Positions 25,760 to 31,677 of a DNA stretch of 31,677 nucleotides are shown piece after piece (position 1 is the stretch's first letter; every line of letters begins with the position of its first letter). Source of the stretch: Anaerolineaceae bacterium (GTDB lineage Bacteria; Chloroflexota; Anaerolineae; Anaerolineales; Anaerolineaceae); the NCBI GenBank assembly GCA_028714615.1, contig JAQTMA010000022.1:1-31677 (forward strand), given 5' to 3'. Under the pieces are notes generated by a model that was not told the origin of the DNA, made no database searches, and saw only the letters and a program-made list of their open reading frames with translations. The position numbers and the translations under genes are program-made.

Positions 25760-26617
25760 ATGGAAGCAGATACTATCCGAACGATTGGGGTGATCGGCTG
25801 TGGGCTGATGGGGGCCGGCATTGTAGAAAGCTGTAGCCGGGCAGGGTACCGGGTGATTGTTCGAGAAGTGAATGCCGAACGCCTCGAAAATGGGCTCGCC
25901 CGCGTGCACGCTTCGATGGCAAAAGGCGTCTCGAAAGCCAGGCTCGCTCAAACGGATATGGATGCGGCGACCCAACGCATCCACGGCACACAAGTTTTCG
26001 GCGATATTTCCGATTGCGATCTGGTCATCGAAGCTGCCATCGAGAATATGGATCTGAAGAAATCCATCTTCAAAGACCTGGATTCGATCTGCAAGCCGGA
26101 GGTGATCCTCGCAACCAACACTTCGTCGCTGTGTATCACTGAAATTGCAGCGGTCACCTCTCGCCCAGAACGAGTGCTGGGGTTGCATTTCTTCAACCCC
26201 GTACCGGTAATGCCGCTTCTCGAAGTCATCCCCGGTTTGCTCACCTCCGCCGAGACGTTAGCAATCGGCCGCAAGTTCGGAGAGATACTCGGAAAGACGG
26301 TTGTGGTGACCAAGGATCGGCCTGGCTTTATCGTCAACCTGTTACTCATCCCATTCCTGCTAGACACCGTCGGTTGGCTGGACGCAGGCCTGGCGACCAA
26401 GGAAGATTTCGACACTGCCGTCCGGCTCGGATTGAACCACCCGATGGGTCCGCTTTCCTTGTGCGACCTCATCGGTCTGGACACCGTCCTGAATATCGCG
26501 GATGTGTTGTATGAAGAGCTGCACGATCCAAGGTACGTGGCGCCGACTTTGTTACGCCGCATGGTCAAAGCGGGTTTGCTCGGACGAAAGGTGGGCCAGG
26601 GTTTCTATACCTACTAA
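25760..26617 (+). CDS. hbd: 3-hydroxybutyryl-CoA dehydrogenase
   Basis: A 285-residue NAD-dependent enzyme of normal single-domain-pair length, oxidising (S)-3-hydroxybutyryl-CoA to acetoacetyl-CoA or the reverse. The N-terminal Rossmann motif is GVIGCGLMGAGI. The catalytic region is LGLHFFNPVPVMPLLEVI (His and Glu), and the C-terminal dimerisation domain has NHPMGPLSLCDLIGLD. GGGGAGG lies just before ATG 25760. It is the last metabolic gene of the plus-strand block and is followed by two hairpins. Together with the preceding SDR, both stereoisomers of the hydroxyacyl-CoA could be channelled into acetoacetyl-CoA for the thiolase. Confidence 0.95.
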   Translation: MEADTIRTIGVIGCGLMGAGIVESCSRAGYRVIVREVNAERLENGLARVHASMAKGVSKARLAQTDMDAATQRIHGTQVFGDISDCDLVIEAAIENMDLKKSIFKDLDSICKPEVILATNTSSLCITEIAAVTSRPERVLGLHFFNPVPVMPLLEVIPGLLTSAETLAIGRKFGEILGKTVVVTKDRPGFIVNLLLIPFLLDTVGWLDAGLATKEDFDTAVRLGLNHPMGPLSLCDLIGLDTVLNIADVLYEELHDPRYVAPTLLRRMVKAGLLGRKVGQGFYTY

Positions 26618-26641
26618 AAACAGTACCTTTCACAGTCGATA

Positions 26642-26709
26642 AAGCGTGCAGTGTCTGCCGGGCACGCTTGAGCAGGTCTTGGTTCCTCCGGTTCAAAACC
26701 GGAGGAACC
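26642..26709 (+). terminator. Two consecutive hairpins closing the CoA block
   Basis: An 8-bp stem (26642-26649 with 26662-26669, AAGCGTGC) is followed by a perfect 13-bp stem (26681-26693 with 26697-26709, GGTTCCTCCGGTT) around a CAA loop, then CCTTTAAGGG. This is a strong terminator-like structure 63 bases past the hbd stop, with a weak T-run. It probably separates the metabolic genes from the regulator gene at 26825. Confidence 0.65.
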
Positions 26710-26824
26710 CCTTTAAGGGTAAAATGGGAATATTCCAAATAATGAACCTTGTCTAGGTTAGCCCCGCTGATGCCCGGAATACAGGAAGGGTTTATTCAGG
26801 GGGATTCGTTACGGGAGGTGAAAG

Positions 26825-29140
26825 ATGCCCGAGCACAAGATGAAAACTCTGGAGGCAATCTTCAGCAGCCAGCAGATGGAGCACGCGCTCTACGAGGTTG
26901 CTCACGCTGCGCGGGTCATCTTAAAAGTCGATGCCAGTATCATTTTCCTGCAATCTGCAAATGACAGGCTCACCGCGGCCGCCTGGCATGGGCGGGAAGC
27001 CAGAGATTATGCGATCTCATTGAACAGCAATTACGTCAAGGCATTGTGGTCAAGCCGGCGGTCGATCACCTGGTACCGCCGGGATCGGTGTAGCGATGCA
27101 GAGATCGGCGCGATCATCGACGAAATGGGGTTGACCAGCGGGTTGATCGTCCCGTTAATCTTCGACCGGCTTTATTATGGGGTTTGGATAGTAGCAGCCT
27201 CCGGCACGCGGTCATTCACTGAAACCGACGAATCGATCCTGCACTCATTCGTGGAGAACATCGTGCTTACCACCGAAAGCATGATCCTTTCTGCCGATAA
27301 GGTACGACTGCAGCGGGAAGCCAACGCCCTCTACGAGATCGGGAAAGAGATCTCGCAGCTCATGGACCTGAACCGGGTGTTGAAAGCCATCGCCGAGAGG
27401 ACCTGCAGCCTGATGGGAGCGGAGTTAAGTTACATAGCCCTGGCGGACGATGAGCGTAAAGAAGTGCGGGTGGTGATTACAGAAGGAACCCAGGGCGAGC
27501 TTCTCAAGAAAATGGTTCTGAAATACGGGGAGGGGGTGGGTGGATCTGTGGCTTCATCCCGCGCCCCACAACTGGTCGATAGCTACCCGAAAGACCCGCG
27601 GCCAAAGCCGCCCGGGGTGGCGGAGATGGCAGCTTCGGAGAATATCGAAGCGATCATCAGCGTCCCGATGTTCACCCGCAATGGGCTGATCGGGGTCTTG
27701 TTTGCAGCCAGCCATCAGGAAGGCGTTTTTAATCTTTCCCAGATGAACCTCCTGTTCATGCTTGGAACCCAGGCAGCCATTGCGATTGAAAATGCCCGGT
27801 TGTATGAATTGGAAAAAGTGACCGCCGAAAAATTGCGCATGAGCATGACCACCAACGAGCAGCTCTTGCGCCTAGTGCTGAGCAATTCGGGTTTACAAGC
27901 CATTGTCGATACCCTTTCCAAACTAATCGCCTCCCCGGTAGTGGTGGAAGACAGCCTGCACCGCATTTTATGCCTTTCGACGCTTGGTTTCAAGGCGGGA
28001 TCAGAGTGGCAAATGCCCTCCACCGGCCAGTCCAGCCTGGACATCTGGAATGACCCGGAGTTGGCAGAGCCTGTGCGCATCTTACACGAGACCCGGAAAA
28101 TGATCCAGGTTCCGAAGCGCCCGGGAAAACGGATTGAGCATTCGCGAATGATTGCGCCCATCGTGGCGGGCGATAACCTCTTTGGCTACGTTACCGCGTT
28201 AGAAATTGTGCATACCCTCAACGAGCAACACCGCTCAGCCGTGGAGCAAGCTTCCATCGTGATTGCCCTTGAATTTCTGAAACAGGAATCCGCCCAGGCT
28301 GTGGAACAACGTCTGGCGGGCGATTTTTTGGATGACTTGATCAATGGCCGTGGGGTTAACGCCCCATCCATTTATCAGCGCGCAGTCCGCTTTGGAGTGG
28401 ATATGCACAGCAAACACCGCATCATGGTTCTGGATGTGGATAAGTTTGCCGATGAAGTCGCCCGGCACCGTTGGACAGATGTTGACGCTCTGGAAATCAA
28501 ACGGCGGTTCTATGAAACGGTGTCGGAAATCGTGCGCGATGACGCGTCCGGAACGCTGGTGGGGATGCAGAGTGACAGTGTTTTTCTGTTGCTTCCGATG
28601 GACCGGTCAACCGGGGTCGGGGACTTCATTGCTTTTGGCCAGCGCATCCAGAATGCGGTGCGCGCTTCGTTGCCCGAGATCTCCATCTCCATCGGCATCG
28701 GGCGCATCGCGGGAAATCCATCGCAGATATCTCGCTCGTTTCAAGAAGCCCAGTTTGCTTTACGCACCATCTCCGTTAACCATAAAAAGCATGGCATCGT
28801 GGCGTATGAGGAGCTGGGAGTAATTCCGCTCTTGCTGCAGAGTGAAAACCAGGCTGAGCTCATCTCGTTTATGCAGAGTTTTTTGGGCCGCCTGCTCGAC
28901 TATGACGCGAAAAACTCGACTGAGCTGGTTTTCACGTTACAAACCTACCTCGATCATAATGGTTATTTGCAACCCACCGCCTCCGCCTGTCACATCCATA
29001 TCAACAGTTTGAAATACCGCATCCAACGCATCGAGGAAATCCTAGGATTGAATCTGCACGATGGGCAAACCCGATTCAACCTAGCCCTGGCGCTATCCAT
29101 CCGTTCTACGAGTAACCTATTAAACGAAAGATCGAATTGA
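26825..29140 (+). CDS. GAF-domain sensor / PucR-CdaR type transcriptional regulator
   Basis: A 771-residue cytoplasmic regulator. N-terminal GAF (about 10-150), a second GAF (about 170-335, with SVPMFTRNGLIGVLF), a third sensor-like region (about 345-480, PVVVEDSLHRILCLS), a GGDEF-related but degenerate module as in CdaR (about 520-650), and a C-terminal PucR-type helix-turn-helix (about 715-765, HINSLKYRIQRIEEILG). This end is typical of activators of purine, sugar-acid or hydroxy-acid catabolism. GGAGGTGAAAG precedes ATG 26825. It sits just after the CoA block on the same strand, behind a terminator, and is the obvious candidate regulator of it. The ligand is unknown; a small metabolite bound by a GAF domain is likely. 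Confidence 0.9.
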   Translation: MPEHKMKTLEAIFSSQQMEHALYEVAHAARVILKVDASIIFLQSANDRLTAAAWHGREARDYAISLNSNYVKALWSSRRSITWYRRDRCSDAEIGAIIDEMGLTSGLIVPLIFDRLYYGVWIVAASGTRSFTETDESILHSFVENIVLTTESMILSADKVRLQREANALYEIGKEISQLMDLNRVLKAIAERTCSLMGAELSYIALADDERKEVRVVITEGTQGELLKKMVLKYGEGVGGSVASSRAPQLVDSYPKDPRPKPPGVAEMAASENIEAIISVPMFTRNGLIGVLFAASHQEGVFNLSQMNLLFMLGTQAAIAIENARLYELEKVTAEKLRMSMTTNEQLLRLVLSNSGLQAIVDTLSKLIASPVVVEDSLHRILCLSTLGFKAGSEWQMPSTGQSSLDIWNDPELAEPVRILHETRKMIQVPKRPGKRIEHSRMIAPIVAGDNLFGYVTALEIVHTLNEQHRSAVEQASIVIALEFLKQESAQAVEQRLAGDFLDDLINGRGVNAPSIYQRAVRFGVDMHSKHRIMVLDVDKFADEVARHRWTDVDALEIKRRFYETVSEIVRDDASGTLVGMQSDSVFLLLPMDRSTGVGDFIAFGQRIQNAVRASLPEISISIGIGRIAGNPSQISRSFQEAQFALRTISVNHKKHGIVAYEELGVIPLLLQSENQAELISFMQSFLGRLLDYDAKNSTELVFTLQTYLDHNGYLQPTASACHIHINSLKYRIQRIEEILGLNLHDGQTRFNLALALSIRSTSNLLNERSN

Positions 29141-29172
29141 CATCACCAGGTAGATGATGGTGGGGGAGGGGT

Positions 29173-30810
29173 TCAAGCGCTGACCTGGGCGAGGGCAACG
29201 GCAAGCTGGGGCAAGCTGGCCGGGTAGGCGTAGACCAGGTAGCGAGGCTCCCAGATGGGGTTGAACTTATCTTTGAAATGGTGCAGGCCTTTGAAATTGT
29301 AGCCCGTTTTTACATTCTCGTAGAGATAATGCATGGCGTGCTCGATGATGGGATCCGCCGAAGTATTGCCGACGCCTGCCAACCCGCTCAGGCCAAGGTT
29401 GAAGCGTTCATACCCACAACTTTTGGCGTATTGAAGCATCTCCGAAAATAGATAGTCCATTGTACCGGGAAGAGCGCCCGTGCAGTGTCTCATCAGGTCG
29501 ACGGCCGCCTCTCGATGATTGTATTCATCCACGATATTGGCAAAGGCCATTATGAGCCCGGTTTCGTTGCGGATGGCGATGACCGGGGTAGTGTTCAGAT
29601 AATCTTCGTCAAACCAACCCATCGAGTATCTCATTTCTTTGCTTTTGCGGGCTGCGAGCCACTCGGAGGAAACGCTGCGAAGCTCTGAGAGAACGACGGC
29701 AGGGTGTGGAGGAGAGAGGGTTTCGGATTTCCATCCAAGATGGGTTAGCTTATTCACATTGGTGCGGATTGATTTCATCGCTCCACCCTGCAAGGTGAAT
29801 GAGGCCAGGGGGATGATCGCTTCTTCGCCGATCTTGATCGCGTGTAAGCCTTCGGCGTGGTATACAGCCAAATAATCCGGTAAGGTCTGGTAAAAAGCAA
29901 AGGTCCAATCATTCTGAAAGCACAGGTTGCGGAACCCGCGAACGGTCTCTGGGAGATCGTGATGAGGTCCAATTGGATCGCCTAGAACCAGGGCGGAACG
30001 GGCCTTTGAAACGTAAGCGATGACCGATCCACCTGGAGAGAAATAATAGTGTTTGTCGGGGAAAAGGCAAAACCGGGCGAGAACCGTCCGTCCATAATTT
30101 CGGATGATCTCTTCGGCGCGTTTTCGGTCCAACGCCACGGCGGGATTATGGACGATGACCGGCGAAAGCAGAGCAAAGAAGGCATACCCGAGGGTACATA
30201 TGGCAATGACGTAGATCGAATTGGTAAAATAACGCCCAAAGCGGGTGGTTGCAATGACCCCCGGGTCCGTGAATGAGGTGAACATGCGAATCGTCTGGCT
30301 GCTGGCATCCAAGACATTAAAATGAGCGGCAAAATGACGATCCAGGAAATAAAAACCAACCGATCCGTACACCAGGGTGAAAACCAGGGCAATCCCGAGT
30401 ATGATGAAACCGCGTTTTAAGGTTGGCGTATCGGATAAGGCCTGGAAATATTTCCGGGATAAGAACAGCGCCAGCCCAATGGCGAAGGCCATAAAAGCTT
30501 CTTCGTAATCAAGGCCTTTGGCCAGGTGAGAGACTGTGGAGAGAGCTAAGACAACCAGGGTCAAACCCCAGGCTGTCCGTTTGTGCCGCCACAGTCCGGA
30601 TGCCAGTAAAATGAGGGCAAAGCCGGCCAAGGCGGAGGCCAGGCGAGTGCCGGCGCGCACCTCCAGTGGAGAGATTGACTCGATCAAGCGCATCCGGTCT
30701 CGATACGCCGGGGTCACCGCCGAGATGAGATTCACCATGCCGGTTGCCGCAGTCAGAAGCGCAAAGATGCGGGCTGGCCATTGATTTTGATACGGATAGG
30801 TGGATTTCAT
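29173..30810 (-). CDS. MprF-like phosphatidylglycerol lysyltransferase, short form
   Basis: A 545-residue membrane protein: about six hydrophobic segments in the first 235 residues, then a cytoplasmic DUF2156/LPG-synthetase domain (about 245-535) made of tandem GNAT folds. Signature pieces are FSPGGSVIAYV, LGDPIG, PGTMDYLFSEML, and the end KFNPIWEPRYLVY. Such domains move an amino acid from aminoacyl-tRNA to phosphatidylglycerol. Full-length MprF is about 840 residues with a larger flippase part; here that part is reduced, so flipping may be absent. No ribosome site precedes ATG 30810, and the predicted start site is only 1-3 bases upstream, so the mRNA may be leaderless. Amino-acid specificity cannot be told. 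Divergent from the hydrolase gene over 31 bp. Confidence 0.88.
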   Translation of the reverse strand: MKSTYPYQNQWPARIFALLTAATGMVNLISAVTPAYRDRMRLIESISPLEVRAGTRLASALAGFALILLASGLWRHKRTAWGLTLVVLALSTVSHLAKGLDYEEAFMAFAIGLALFLSRKYFQALSDTPTLKRGFIILGIALVFTLVYGSVGFYFLDRHFAAHFNVLDASSQTIRMFTSFTDPGVIATTRFGRYFTNSIYVIAICTLGYAFFALLSPVIVHNPAVALDRKRAEEIIRNYGRTVLARFCLFPDKHYYFSPGGSVIAYVSKARSALVLGDPIGPHHDLPETVRGFRNLCFQNDWTFAFYQTLPDYLAVYHAEGLHAIKIGEEAIIPLASFTLQGGAMKSIRTNVNKLTHLGWKSETLSPPHPAVVLSELRSVSSEWLAARKSKEMRYSMGWFDEDYLNTTPVIAIRNETGLIMAFANIVDEYNHREAAVDLMRHCTGALPGTMDYLFSEMLQYAKSCGYERFNLGLSGLAGVGNTSADPIIEHAMHYLYENVKTGYNFKGLHHFKDKFNPIWEPRYLVYAYPASLPQLAVALAQVSA

Positions 30811-30815
30811 ATTAT
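30787..30815 (+). promoter_or_regulatory. Promoter for the alpha/beta hydrolase gene
   Basis: TTGATA (30787-30792), a 17-base spacer and TATTAT (30810-30815) give a good sigma-70 promoter. Transcription would start near 30822, twenty bases before ATG 30842. The -35 lies inside the coding region of the divergent lysyltransferase gene. Confidence 0.55.
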
Positions 30816-30819
30816 GATT

Positions 30820-30848
30820 AACATACAGACAGGTCGCGAATATGTCAA
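30820..30848 (-). promoter_or_regulatory. Promoter for the MprF-like gene
   Basis: On the minus strand TTGACA (30843-30848), a 17-base spacer and TATGTT (30820-30825). The ATG (30810) begins ten bases after the -10, so the transcript would be leaderless or nearly so, in line with the missing ribosome site. The -35 overlaps the start codon region of the hydrolase gene. Confidence 0.6.
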
Positions 30849-31677
30849 GTATTCAAGGTTTATTCGTCAAGGAAACCGGGCAACCCGAGGGAATCCCTAT
30901 CGTATTCATCCACGGGGGTGGGGGAGCTCTATGGACCTGGGATGAGGTTGTCCCACTTTTGCCTGAATATCGCTGTATCCTGCCGGATCTTCCGGAGCAC
31001 GGGCAGACCGGGATGGCTGCGGGACCTTTTTCGATTGGCGCTGCGGCGAAACTAATGGCAGACCTGATTCGCCAACGCACCCCGCAAGGGAAGGCGCACG
31101 TAGTCGGGTTATCGGTCGGCGCACAGATCGGGGTCGAAATGTTAGCGAAAACCCCCGAGGTGATGGAATCGGCCGTGATCAGCAGCGCCCAATTGCTCCC
31201 GGTTGCAGGGGAGAGGTTGGGTCTTTATTCGGAACGCGTTATGGCGGCGGTGTACTGGCTGTGGATTGCGCCCTTCAAGCACTCGGATGGCTGGATACGG
31301 GCGAATATGAAATTCTCGGCAGGTATCCCGGGGCGATATTTTGCGGTTTTCCGGCAGAATTTCCGAGGGATCACCCGAGATGGATGGGCGCACGTCATGG
31401 CGGAAAATTTTCGCTATCGCACGCCAGCGGGTTTAGGGAAAGCCTACCTGCCGGTGCTGTTGGTGGCCGGAACGAAAGAGACCGGGTCGATCCACGCATC
31501 TCACCAACGGCTGGCCGGGGAGCTGCCCAATGTGCAGGCGGTACTGATCGGCAATCATACGGATTGGAGCGTAGCTCAGGAACATAACTGGCCGCTGAAC
31601 GACCCGGCCTTGTTTGCTGCGATGGTGCGCGCATGGGTGACGGGGACGGCGCTGCCAGATATTTTGCAGCCGATGGA
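30842..31677 (+). CDS. Alpha/beta hydrolase, 3' end outside the window
   Basis: At least 278 residues; the frame is open to the last base, so the C-terminus is missing. Alpha/beta hydrolase hallmarks: oxyanion segment FIHGGGGALWTW (His24 onward), nucleophile Ser91 in GLSVGAQ, and a late NHTDW with the probable catalytic histidine. The acidic member may be the Glu of AGTKETGS, where Asp is usual. No signal sequence, so it is cytoplasmic. Substrate cannot be told: esters, lactones or lipids are typical. It is divergent from the MprF-like gene and shares its 31-bp control region. Confidence 0.87.
   Translation, partial: MSSIQGLFVKETGQPEGIPIVFIHGGGGALWTWDEVVPLLPEYRCILPDLPEHGQTGMAAGPFSIGAAAKLMADLIRQRTPQGKAHVVGLSVGAQIGVEMLAKTPEVMESAVISSAQLLPVAGERLGLYSERVMAAVYWLWIAPFKHSDGWIRANMKFSAGIPGRYFAVFRQNFRGITRDGWAHVMAENFRYRTPAGLGKAYLPVLLVAGTKETGSIHASHQRLAGELPNVQAVLIGNHTDWSVAQEHNWPLNDPALFAAMVRAWVTGTALPDILQPM

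Noticed and set aside
26640..26712. Possible tRNA gene (T-arm-like TCCGG-TTCAAAA-CCGGA)
   Set aside because: The acceptor 5' strand (would be GGGTTCC about 65 bases upstream), D-arm and anticodon arm are absent; the sequence is better explained as a hairpin terminator.

Overview
The window (about 31.7 kb, moderately GC-rich, 24 protein genes, no rRNA, tRNA or CRISPR array) looks like a chromosomal segment of an uncultured or anaerobic bacterium. My best guess is Chloroflexota, Anaerolineae-like. This is an inference from the gene mix (LysM/M23 lipoprotein families with Thr/Pro-rich linkers, a stand-alone inositol-phosphate synthase, an MprF-like lysyltransferase) and from short dispersed repeats of the GCGTGCTAAAGC...CGCACTAC kind. 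No marker gene in the window settles it.

Layout. 1-2.6 kb (minus): a diguanylate cyclase with a degenerate receiver, then an XRE-cupin regulator. 2.7-3.3 kb (plus): an EamB-like amino-acid exporter, divergent from the regulator over a 37-bp duplicated promoter/operator. 3.4-5.8 kb (plus): tsaD, an ECF sigma factor, a soluble zinc anti-sigma factor whose metal-ligand spacing matches RsrA, and an OsmC peroxidase, which together suggest a thiol-stress module. 6.0-7.8 kb (minus): aspS, probably a non-discriminating enzyme. 7.8-8.2 kb: non-coding, with inverted and direct repeats. 8.2-14.4 kb (minus): a cell-wall locus with a polysaccharide deacetylase and three paralogous secreted LysM/lysozyme-like/M23 proteins. 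14.6-16.2 kb (minus): inositol-phosphate synthase and a small membrane protein with a split zinc ribbon.

16.7-29.1 kb (plus): the main accessory block. It holds a thiolase, a GntP-family permease, a Ca2+-type P-ATPase, an unrecognised 110-residue protein, a fused CoA-transferase with a C-terminal extension, an NAD-type short-chain dehydrogenase, a 3-hydroxybutyryl-CoA dehydrogenase and a GAF/PucR-type regulator. Read together: import of a small hydroxy- or keto-acid (3-hydroxybutyrate or acetoacetate is the best fit), activation by CoA transfer, oxidation of either stereoisomer to acetoacetyl-CoA, and thiolysis to acetyl-CoA. No acyl-CoA dehydrogenase or crotonase is present, which argues against butyrate itself. 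The calcium pump and the 110-residue protein inside the block are unexplained and are the most original part of the window.

29.2 kb to the end: an MprF-like lysyltransferase (minus) and a truncated alpha/beta hydrolase (plus), divergent over 31 bp with interlocked promoters.
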